The notes under the pieces: model-generated
Seen by the model: the letters and a program-made list of their open reading frames with translations, nothing else
Told to the model about the DNA's origin: nothing
The model's database searches: none
Source of the DNA: Xanthostigma xanthostigma
Taxonomy: Eukaryota; Arthropoda; Insecta; Raphidioptera; Raphidiidae
Reading direction: 5' to 3'
Length of the DNA stretch: 64,000 nucleotides
NCBI GenBank assembly: GCA_963575645.1
Contig: OY754465.1
Location: 53,839,901-53,903,900 of the forward strand
Part shown: positions 23,876 through 33,700 of the stretch, in pieces
Position numbering within the stretch: the stretch's first letter is position 1
Layout of the letters: each line of letters begins with the position of its first letter
Position numbers and translations under genes: made by a program

Positions 23876-24444
23876 CAGGGGTGGCGAACCTTTCTACATC
23901 TACGTGCCATTTTTTTTCAAAAATGTTTAATGTAAACATGACGTGTCGACAAGCAACCAAAGAAATTTAGTTGTCAAAAAAAAAGACGGGTTGCACTCCG
24001 GGAGTGCCGGCAGAAGTGAAAACTTGAATATTAACGTCTTACGAATTTTCGATCAAAATGGTTTGTATCATAGATTGCATTTTTATGTACGATATTTCAA
24101 CGCTAGATGTCTAACGTTGTATAAATAAAAGTTTTCGTCTTACGAATTTTCGATCAGGTCACGTGTCCTGACGCGAGTTTAACATTTTTTACCCATTACA
24201 AAAAAAGTGTACAACGCCGCTAAAGAAGTTTTCACTTCAAAAATTAATCAAACGTAGATAAAAATGATAATTTTGATAATACATTGAGCGCCATGAAACG
24301 TATTTGTTATTTGGTAATAGTCAATTGTTTTCGGCATATAGCATATTTTTAATTATTTCGATTTTGCACCTCAATCAATGCCGTGTCAACAATAATCTGT
24401 AGCGTGCCACATGTGGCACGCGTGCCATAGGTTCGCCACTCCTG
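23876..24444. mobile_element. hAT-type MITE, 'CAGGGGTGGCGAACCT' family
   Basis: The ends CAGGGGTGGCGAACCT and AGGTTCGCCACTCCTG form a perfect 16-bp inverted repeat. The flanks ACCCACAA (23868-23875) and ACCCAAAA (24445-24452) match at 7 of 8. A family Q repeat (about 23978-24241) is nested inside. Confidence 0.88.
23978..24241 (-). repeat. Repeat Q, copy 1 (nested)
   Basis: It starts (reading -) TTTTTGAAGTGAAAACTTC and ends GGCACTCCCGGAGTGCAAC then a GTCTTTTTTTT tract. The small palindrome GCACTCC/GGAGTGC and the poly-T end are shared with copies at 43645-43920 and 44783-45101. Class unknown. Confidence 0.65.
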
Positions 24445-24546
24445 ACCCAAAATATTTACAGCACGTTTTTATGTGCAACGTATAATATACATGTTACGGC
24501 CGAATTCGGAAATGGACAATGGCGCGAATATCTATTTTTCGTGACT

Positions 24547-24990
24547 AAAGGCCGCTGCGCACGAGGCTGGATTTGCCGCTAGATTCCTTGCTAGATTTGA
24601 CTACTATAGTTTTCCAGCGCCGCTTTTCTTAATTGCTTTTATGTGCTCCCTTCACACGAGACGTCTTTTACAGCTTGTTTTGTGAACGGAACTGGTGCGC
24701 GCGCAGTCACAGTTCAAATTTAAAACAAAGAGCAAAACGTGTCTGTTGTATGACTCTGAGCAGAATGACGCCATGTTGGTTTGTGGGCGTTTGTTCATGT
24801 CACGTGACAAGGTACTGTTTCCTGATTGGTTCTTGCTCAGAACAAGCAGAGGATCTAGCAAGAAAAATATACTCTGTTCTAATTTTAAAATCTATCTTGT
24901 CAGCTAGCAGGCACTTTTCCAGTCTCGTACCCAGCCTGCCGGCCAGTAGAAATCCAAGCGGCGTTTCTAGCCTCGTGTGGAGTGGTCTTA
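24547..24990. mobile_element. MITE family B, copy 4
   Basis: It begins AAGGCCGCTGCGCACGAGGC and ends AGCCTCGTGTGGAGTGGTCT. This is one of the two best-preserved B copies, with the internal CACGTGACAAG and GATTGGTTCTTGCTC block. ORFs of 69-124 codons over it are artefacts of its GC content. Confidence 0.85.
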
Positions 24991-25324
24991 ATGGCGCTAT
25001 TTCTTAGCGGGTTAACGAGTGGCAGGGCCGTAACTAGCTTTTTCGTGGCCCTGAACAAGACCTCATCACTAGGCTCCCCTATACATTGAATTTTATGAAT
25101 TAAAATAAAACTACTTATTTCCCCAAGATAATAGGTTTAACCAGTATAGCCAGCAAAACAAATTTTCTAGGGAGCTAAACAATTTTTAGCTATAGGTATG
25201 TTTTCCTCCATAACTCGAAAAAACAAATTGGACCTCTGTATCTCGAACATAGCAATTCAAAATCAGAATGAATCTTAACCTCTACAAGTCGAATATTTCC
25301 TTACAAAAACTGCCTTAATCGAAA

Positions 25325-25904
25325 TCTATATACTAATATATAAAGCTGAAGAGTTTGTTTGTTTGTTTGTTTGAAATCTCAGGAACTACTGGTTCAAATT
25401 GAAAAAAAATTTTTTTGTTGGATAGTCCATTTATCGAGGAAGGCTATAGGCTATATAAAATCAGGCTACGACCATTAGGAGCGGAGCATTAATGAAAAAT
25501 GTTCCAAATGTATCTAAAAAATAAGCTTCTATTCAGGTGAAATGCACTAACTAAGTATACTCATATTAGCGATGTAAGAATACAACGCCGGCTAGCGCAA
25601 TCGGTAGAGCACAAGACTGTCAATACCAGGGTCGTGGGTTCGAGCCCTACGTTGGGCGAATGCATTTTTATTTTTTTTTTATTTTCTACATTGCTTTCTT
25701 CTAAGGCTTACATTAATTAATTTTATTTAATTAATTAAAAAAAATATTAGCTAAAAAAGTATAAATACTACTTTTTATCGACAAAAAATTTTGAACGGTA
25801 ACTCCGATCATCATGAAATTTGGACACAACTAATATGAATGTGTGTACTCATGTTCCTCCCTTCCCCATTCGTTCTTTTACGGACGGGACCCGGACCGCT
25901 ATCC
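25325..25904 (+). mobile_element. Helitron-like non-autonomous element with tRNA module, copy 1
   Basis: It starts TCTATATACTAATATATAAA and reads through 'AACTACTGGTTCAAATTG' to a decayed 3' end (GGGACCCGGACCGCTA). The intact relative at 57421-58031 ends in a GC hairpin followed by CTAG and sits between A and T, as expected for Helitrons. Both copies carry a tRNA-derived segment in the middle (25587-25658 here). No Rep/helicase coding sequence is present. Confidence 0.7.
25587..25658 (+). tRNA. tRNA-Lys-derived pseudo-tRNA inside a Helitron
   Basis: The 72-bp stretch follows tRNA-Lys(CTT): GGCTAGC, a D-loop AATCGGTAGAGCA with the A-box, and a near-perfect T arm GTCGTGGGTTCGAGCCC (B-box GGTTCGAGCC). 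The acceptor stem has lost one C at the 5' side. The anticodon loop reads CTGTCAA (GTC instead of CTT) and its stem pairs poorly. A second, diverged copy at 57698-57771 occupies the same place in a related mobile element. I read it as a mobile tRNA-derived module, not a working tRNA gene; pol III transcription remains possible because both boxes survive. Confidence 0.6.
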
Positions 25905-26245
25905 TTCATAAATCAAAAACTATAACTCCAATTTTTTGGCTTCTCCCTTGAAGTTCGATAGTTACGTTCTACTGTATAAATGCAATGAATGTGGCTCTGG
26001 ATTTCGTTTGAATTCCTTCTTTATCAAAATATTCGACACGTCGCGGTTGGCTTTTGATAACATTTCTTTCCGGTGTGATTATATTACAGTACTTTTTTAC
26101 TATATATAGAGAGCAGAAGTTGATGTTAAATCGCAAGTAAACAATACAGTGTTTCCTATTAAATAATATACTTACTAGAATTTGTGTTCAATATGTCTCG
26201 ATACACAGTAATTAGTACATATTAAACATCCATTACAACAAATAT

Positions 26246-26580
26246 TAGTCAGAGTGCTCGTCGGCAAAAATTTTACTGACAAAAAGTTATGTCCAACATA
26301 TTCGAGGTGTCAGACATTTTAAATGGTTCATTGTTATTTGTCAGAGAACATTATTTTAGCGTTTTGGTTGAAGTTTTTAAGTCATCAAATTAAAAAAACA
26401 AACAGTACCTACTTATCTATAAATTTTTACATGTCGTCAAAACGACATCTTAGGGAAAACGCCCCAAAATCAAGAAAAGTCGTAGAGGAAATAGGTGTCA
26501 GACTAGGCCTAATGAAGCCATATACAAAGTTTGGGGAGAGAATGTGTCAGTAAAATTTTTGTCGACGGGCACTCTGACTA
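26246..26580. mobile_element. DNA element with 36-bp inverted ends
   Basis: The left end TAGTCAGAGTGCTCGTCGGC continues with AAAAATTTTACTGAC; the right end is its inverse, GTCAGTAAAATTTTTG then GACGGGCACTCTGACTA. An internal 76-codon ORF (26323-26553) with a basic C-terminal half could be a transposase scrap, but I do not recognise it. No target duplication is evident. Confidence 0.7.
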
Positions 26581-26596
26581 TAGTATTATCTATACC

Positions 26597-27360
26597 TATA
26601 CTAATATTATAAAGAGGTACAGTTTGTAAGTTAAGTTTGGATGTAGGAGTTAATCTCCAAAACTACTCATCCGATATCAAAAAATGTTTTGTCGCCATAC
26701 TATTTAGAATGAACCTTCAGGATGGACACAGGCTATACATTATCGCGTTAAAATAAATGCACTTTTCGTGGAGACCAATTTTGCAACGTAAGTCAACGAA
26801 AAAACGGTGCCATCTACAAATTCTGGTGAAGCCGGACTGAGCGATAATTGCGGTTGGAAATGATATGTCAGAATCCGCAGAAATGAAATATGAAGTAAAA
26901 ATTTAATCTCTCATAGTTCATATAAATAATTTTAAGCATTCCAACTCTACAAGTGGGAAACGGTACTAATTTTGGTCAATATTCAAAATTGTACAATATT
27001 TTCTGATTTTGCAGTCCCCTGACTCCAAAAAACGTCTTTGGCTGTTAGTCTGTTTCTCTTACAGGCCGAAGGGATGAGCGGATTAGAACCAAACTTTGAG
27101 AGGATGTTTGATATGCAAATAGGAAGAGCCCTATTGTTTTTGGGGATAATCGGCGCATGTCCAGAAGAGATATATGCTATAGCGTTGTTTTTTACATGAT
27201 AATGGTATACTTCTCATATCGGTTTATTTTCTATTTATTTTTCCTAGAAACTTTGTAGTTTCGGAAATATTTTGAAAATAAAAAAAAAACAATTGTTGTT
27301 TTGTTCTGACGAGTTGTCACAAAGAAATTAGTTAGTTATAGCAAATATTACAATATTTAT
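26597..27360. repeat. Helitron-type 5' fragment and decayed repeats
   Basis: TATACTAATATTATAAAGAG at about 26603 followed by 'AACTACTCATCCGATATC' is the start of a common insect Helitron-like repeat. The rest is non-coding and contains no matching 3' hairpin in the right orientation. At 27362-27400 an inverted hairpin end (CTAGCCATTACTCGCGTCTC) belongs to a different, oppositely oriented fragment. Confidence 0.45.
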
Positions 27361-27422
27361 TACTAGCCATTACTCGCGTCTCCGCTCGCGTAATCAGATA
27401 TTTTATTTTATTTATTTATATA

Positions 27423-27903
27423 CAGAGTGAGTTTTAAGTTGATGCTTTTTTTTACAGCGTGTATAAATCAAATAGACGAGCAAATATTTCAAATAGTTTT
27501 TTTATCAAAGCTCAAAAATAAGAGAGAAACAGCATTTCGAAGTTTAAATAAATTTTATTAAATTTTCTTTAATTTTGAGGTCGGTCCTGGGGTTATATTA
27601 TGTCACTATGGAAATAAGTTGTTATTATCAAGTATGTGTATTGTTCTGTTTTTGAGAGAATTGTGTGTGCCTTAATTATTTCTGTGAATACTTGATAATA
27701 ACAACTTATTTCCATAGTGACATAATATAACTCCAGGACCGACCTCAAAATTAAAGAAAATTTAACAAAATTTATTTAAACTTCGAAAGGCTGTTTCTTC
27801 TCTCTTATTTTTGAGTTTTGATAAAAAAACTATTTGAAATATTTGCTCGTCTATTTGATTTTTACACGCTGTAAAAAAAAGCATCAACTTAAAACTCATC
27901 CTG
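27423..27903. mobile_element. TATA-flanked MITE with ~210-bp arms (family R)
   Basis: The arms are nearly perfect inverted copies: 'TAAGTTGATGCTTTTTTTTA' on the left and 'TAAAAAAAAGCATCAACTTA' on the right, continuing inward to 'TATGGAAATAAGTTGTTATT' and its inverse. It is flanked by TATA on each side (27419-27422, 27904-27907). The transcript would fold into a very long hairpin. A fragment of the right arm lies at 42923-43042. Confidence 0.88.
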
Positions 27904-29224
27904 TATAAAAACGTCAATTTTTTTAAAAATTGGAATGGCCCTGTCCCCCAATTGGCTGGAATTTTTTATGTACCCTATTTCACATCAATTAAAGTAATAA
28001 ACATTTAGTAAATTAACGACGAGGATAAAAATTGACGAGGATAATTTAGTAAATATTTATTAATCACTCCTACAGAGAATGGACGAATAAAGCAGAAAAA
28101 AAATCGTTTTTCACACCAACCAATCAAAAATCAATATCCAGTATAAATAAACTTCGATTAATTATTATTGTTTCGTTAACATTTTGGGCAATATTTTCAG
28201 CGTATGACGAATGATATCAGATTTATTTCGTGCTGGCTAATATAAAAAGCGGTTGCTTTCAGGTTAATGGACCGATTATTTAGGTCAGAATGTGCGTCAC
28301 GCTTCAGGATGTACACGAATTGTGTGTACAGTGCGACTAAAAAGAAAAACGCATTTTAAACAGCGAGGAAAAAGTTTAAACATCTGACAAGTTTTATCAC
28401 ATACACTATTTTTAGGCGGTGTAGTAAATAAACCTCCGTAATAAGTTAGTTTTCTTGGAGATCTGTTTTTTGTTTTCGCCACATCAGCCACTATTTAGTT
28501 CATTAAAGCTTTCGTCAATGGATTTACCGGATATGCGCCAGAAAAAGATCAAGAACGTACGCAGAATTTTGTTGGGAAGGGGGGGGGGGCAATTGTCAAA
28601 TGGTTATGAGACATGGACAACCTCAAGCTCAAAGCTTAAACGTTCTAAATACAATCCGGGGAATTTTTTAAAGATGTATGAACGAGCTGTGACATTATGT
28701 TAAAATCGAGTGCCATCGAGTTTCAACAGTTACACGTGGCGTAATACAATTACGCTCTAGACATATTATGTGGTATTTTTTGCATATACAATGATACACC
28801 TTATAAAATAGCAGCTTTTCCTGCGTGTAGATCTACAGGAAAATGACCCATTTCTCACTAGTATGTAAAATAAAGCAAAAAAATTGCGATCTTAACAGTA
28901 ATTTCCAAAAATGAACTGTCAGTTAACGTAATTCCTGTAAGATGAACAGAGATAGCCATATGCGACACAAAGCAGATGTATAGTTTTAGTAAACAACCCG
29001 AATGAAATGCATGTCTCGAACGTACCTAATGCTTTTATGACTCGTGTGACTGTTAAAACTCGCAACCCGTCGTTTTTCCATAACGTCACAACTCGTACAT
29101 AAAATAATGCATTACATTCTAGATACATAAAATACTATTTCCACTTCACATATTTGGAGCTATAGGTACCTGTAAATCGAAATTAGGATTCCGCCCTGAG
29201 AAATGGCCCACGCTGCCTTCGTCT
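27904..29224. other. Stretch without a recognised gene
   Basis: Intergenic or intronic, AT-rich. A G-run (11 G) near 28580 and several short ORFs (28297-28491 on -, 28455-28703 on +) show no domain and no partner exons. Confidence 0.4.
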
Positions 29225-29678
29225 AAAGGCCACTGTACACGAGGCTGGATTTGCCGCTAGATTCCTTGCTAGATTTGACTACTAGTTTTCTAGCGCTGGT
29301 TTTCTTGATTGCTTTTATGTGCTCGCTTCACACGAGACGTCTCTTCAAGCTTGTTTTGTGGATGGATCTGGTGCGCGCGCAGTGACAGTTCAAATATAAA
29401 CACAGAGCAAAACGTGTCTGCTGTCTAACTTTGAGCAGAATGACGCCATGTTTATGGACGTTTGTTCATGTCTTCCACGTGACAAGATACTGTTTCCTGA
29501 TTGGTTCTTGCTCATACCTAGCAGAGGACCTAGCAAGAAAAATAGCCCCTGTTCTAATTTTAAAATCTATCTTGTGGGCTAGTAAACAAGCCCGAAGTGT
29601 CGTCATTTCTAGCCTCGTACCCAGCCTGCCAGCCAGCAAAAGTCCAAGCTGTGTTTCCAGCCTCGTGTGCAGCGGCCG
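29225..29678. mobile_element. MITE family B, copy 5
   Basis: It begins AAAGGCCACTGTACACGAGG and ends CAGCCTCGTGTGCAGCGGCC. The interior is nearly collinear with copy 4 at 24547-24990. It lies about 1 kb upstream of the first coding exon of the sing-like gene. Confidence 0.85.
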
Positions 29679-30024
29679 TAAGTCTTGGGCTGATCAGAAG
29701 TGATGTACACAATTTTTAAACTTACGCGTGCTCAATATAGTCGCCTTCCGGCTTAAATAAGAAATATACACTATAACTCCGCTATCAAATATGTTGAATC
29801 TGTACAGTTGCCGCAGCATGTAAACATAATAACTCGGAGTTCCAAAATCTAGGTCATCGGGAGAATAAGATATAATCTAAAAATAGTCACCTAGTTGTTG
29901 TTTCAACACCCACAACTATAAATAATGAAGAATAATGAATTGTGAAGTAATAGTCCAGCTGTCAAAACAGTTACTAAAATAAAAAACCTTATCAACATTG
30001 AATCGTTGTCTAAGCTAGTCTAAG

Positions 30025-30571
30025 ATCCGGTATTAGAAATATATACCCTCATCTGTTATTTGATGATGACAAAGATTATATGTTAGATAATATATACATT
30101 GATAAATCGCACATGGGTTGCCTAGCTGAATCGCGTACCGATGTTGTTAATTTAAATAAATTCTAATTAACTTTTTTAAATCAACTTTCCCGATTTGTTA
30201 GTCATAAAAATAAAGCCTAAGATGAGAGAATGTGACACAAGGAATAGGAATATGCCATTGATTCTATACATAAATATAGATCATCCACATAAACATACCT
30301 TGTAAATAGTTGTGTTCTGTGTACTTTGAGTATATTTGTTTTGTTAATATTTTATTTGTGTCATATTCGCTTATCTTAGGCTCGATTTTTATGATTAACA
30401 AGTCGGGGAAGTTGATCCAAAAAAGTCAATTAGAATTTATTTAATTTCTCAGCATCGGTACGCGATTTAGCTAGGCAACCCATGTGCGATTTATCAATGT
30501 ATATATTATCTAACATATAAACTTTGTCATCATCAAATAACAGATGAGGGTATATATTACTAATACCGGAT
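30025..30571. mobile_element. Inverted-repeat MITE N, complete copy
   Basis: The halves are inverted copies starting ATCCGGTATTAGAAATATAT and ending ATTACTAATACCGGAT. Inner arms contain 'CATGGGTTGCCTAGCTGAAT' and its inverse. It ends only about 60 bases before the splice acceptor of the sing exon at 30631, so it forms the last part of that intron. Confidence 0.85.
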
Positions 30572-30630
30572 TTTGCACTATAATACTATTAGAAGTTTGT
30601 CGGTTATGTATATGTTGTTTTTTTTTGCAG

Positions 30631-30657
30631 ATATAAGACTTTTTAGCAGTAATAAAA
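30631..30657 (+). other. 5' UTR part of sing first coding exon
   Basis: The sequence TTGTTTTTTTTTGCAG ending at 30630 is a strong acceptor, so the exon probably starts at 30631 with 27 untranslated bases before the ATG at 30658 (context AAAAATG). This implies at least one upstream non-coding exon. Confidence 0.65.
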
Positions 30658-30771
30658 ATGTCTCACACAGTAACGGTAACGAGAACGACCACGACGACGA
30701 CAACGTCAGCCCTCCTGCTGAATACGGGCTACCTCAAGACGTATCCAGGACTTCTGAAAGTGGCTCAACTG
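30658..30771 (+). CDS. sing first coding exon (N-terminal tail)
   Basis: 38 codons from ATG to the donor GTAATT at 30772. It encodes the cytosolic poly-Thr tail and the amphipathic lead-in [15 protein letters not shown] to TM1. The Thr run is encoded mostly by ACG/ACC, unlike the AT-rich surroundings. It ends exactly where cassettes A and B both begin (ILG). Confidence 0.82.
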
Positions 30772-33700
30772 GTAATTTATTATGATTTGTATTTTTTAAA
30801 TTTAGAGTATGCAATCTCTTACTGATTCCTAAAAGTTGTGATTTGTTAAATTTATTTAGTAGATTTCAAAGACTAGATCACATGGTTTTTTTCATAAAAC
30901 CTCTAGATATTTGATAGACATCGCGCAACTCTAAGATATTTATGTATTGACGCGCGATCACAGGCTTTCAAAACAAAGAACTAGTTTCATATATTTTCGG
31001 CCATTGGCAATTCCAAAATTTACATCCTCCTAAGTTTTGCATTGCATTCAAAATCACTTTATAGAACACAATCTCCCCTTTTCGGAAAGCTACAATCCGA
31101 ATGAATTTCTTACGAAATTAACCTTTGTACAAACGAAACTCAGCTAGCAGTGTGTGCAACAATTTTAAAGTTAGTCCAACAGTCAACGGAAAAATATCAA
31201 GTTCTCTGAAAAAATTGCAATATAGCCACAACAATGATTTAATATTTTCATTTGTCATAAAAACAAAATGATAACTGAAATAAATTCTTCATTTGTCGTA
31301 AATTCAATTCACTATCACTTATAGTTCTGTAAACACTCTATTGATAAAATTTCGCGTATTAATATGGTTGTATTTTCTATATTTGGATATTTTTTATCAC
31401 CTGATAATAAACATGTTTATTTCAAAAATATGCGTCATAAATGAATTGACTTTTGCTATTTACCTTACATTCCATTGTAGAAAGGCAACATGTGTGATTA
31501 CAGTGGTATCCAAACTTTTCTATTCTACGTCTCTCTAATCATATCAGTTTGTTATTTGACCCTCCTTGTGTAATTCGAAGAAGCTTTAGAATAAATAAAA
31601 ATTAGTATGTTACGCTCGATTTGGAAACGTTTCGGGTACAATTTTGCGACTTACCAAGGCGTTCCGACGTTAGTTTAGAAACTACTCATTTAATAAAATT
31701 TTATCTATCGTGTATTATTTACTATCAAATTACTAATTTATTGGTGCCATTGATAGAAAATACCGTCGAATTGTTTTTATTGTAATCGTAGTAAAATTAT
31801 GCCCAGTATTTTTCCACCTCTATAGCTTTTATAAAAATTATTGAAATATATTTTAACCTTATACATTTGCTGTTCAACGATATCCCGCAGTGGGTTGAGC
31901 GAAAACACAAACTTTCATCTGACATGTCTATGAAAAGCTACCTCTATAGTTTACCTTTTTAAGGTTCCGTACCTCAAAAGGAAAAAAGGATCACTCTATT
32001 GTCCGTCTGTCTGTCTGTCAAGACTGTTGGGAATAAAAACCTATAGGGTACTTCCCGTTGACCTAAAATCATGAAATTTTGCAAGAAGCAAAGTCTTTTA
32101 GCACAAATAAAGAGAACAATCCGAAAACCGTATATTTTGAAGTTACATCACAAAAAAAATAATGTTTTTAAACCGCAACAACATGCTACGCACGTACACA
32201 GTAACAGTTCTAATACAAAAAACAAGCGTCCGCTACCGGTGCTTTTATACAGCACAATATGAGAGCTGTCACATACAACATGGTACGAAAACCAGGCCAT
32301 CAGATATACTGCCGTAAAAAGGCAAAAGGCAGTAAGTAACCAACTTATGAATTTGAGTAAATCAAGATTTACTAAAAATGTCTTGACCGTCCAGAATTTT
32401 AGATTATGGAAACCAAAACATGGGGGAAACATTTTTTTAAAGACAATAAAATTATTGCTGCAGCACTTACTGCTGTCGTTGGCTTCAGTATGAACTCATT
32501 TTCTCAACAAATGTCACTTACTGCCCTTTGCCTTTTTAGGGCAGTATAGCCACGAGTTACAATACAGTTCAGTAGTCCATCTGAACTCATTGCAATTACA
32601 CGCTTAGTTGGTAAACTTATCGCGACGTTTTTCGATGTATGGGGACAACAGTTATCCAACGGCTAAGCGGGAAAATCTTCGAGACTCGATTACCGTGATG
32701 GACGAATTATTTACATATCTACAAGTTTGTACGGAACCCTCGGTGCGCGAGTCCGGCTCGCACTTTGCCGTTTTTTTTTAAATTTCATTACACAATTGTA
32801 TGGTGGCTCATATAAGACACCTGCCTGTAAAAATCCATCCGGAACGATGGCGGAGTTATAAGACTCTGACAGACAAATGAACGGACGTGACGAAATTACG
32901 AGCGTTCCGTTTTTGCCATTTGGCTACACAACCCTAAACATTACTTCTGAATTGAATGCATTACGAAATTAAATTTTTGATTAAAATATATATAAATATT
33001 ATATTTGACGTTTTGCACCATAGAAAACGGTGTTCGCGTTGATAAATAAATATCCAACAACATTCTTCCAAAACGTGTTTAGATTATATCGAACGTCATC
33101 GTCTAATTTATGGTTAACAATCTATGATTATTGAAAATTCGTAATCGGCATGACCTCACACAATTATAGGACAGGTGAAATTAAACCTTGTTTTGTCCGA
33201 TGAGCATCGGCACCCAAATATAATAATATGTCTATTGCAAAATGACAAAACTGCTTATGTCACATTTGTGGTAAGATGACGTTCTTTATCCAAACATCGC
33301 GGGTGATTCATTTTTCCAGAGGCTGCCGAGCTGATTTCAAATTAAATTAATCATTTTTAAAACTATTTAAACTCCAAAAGTCGAAACAATAAGTATTTAC
33401 GCTGTCCGGCAAACAGTGATTCTAATGGGACAAACAGCAAACAAGTGTAAGTCAATCATAGATGACTTACACAAATAATAATAATGAACATTTTATCTTT
33501 GATTCATTGCAATTTGCTACGCTCAGGCCTTAGCTCTCGGTTTAGTGAAGGTTCAATATCCTTATGATGCACTACGTTCAATTACGTTCAATTAGCTCTC
33601 AGATATAAAATACTGTTGGAAATATGCTTTATTTCGAGAAATTTTGATTTTTTTGGCATGCCACTGTATAGAATAAATGATAATTCCTCTGCCGCGATAG

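Noticed and set aside
24633..25007. ORFs of 69-124 codons on both strands
   Set aside because: By-products of the GC-richer MITE family B; the same shadow ORFs appear in other B copies with frameshifts.
25587..25658. Functional tRNA gene
   Set aside because: Sits inside a mobile element present twice, lacks one acceptor-stem base and has a poorly paired anticodon stem.
26323..26553. 76-codon ORF as a transposase gene
   Set aside because: Inside a 335-bp inverted-repeat element, too short and without any recognised catalytic motif.
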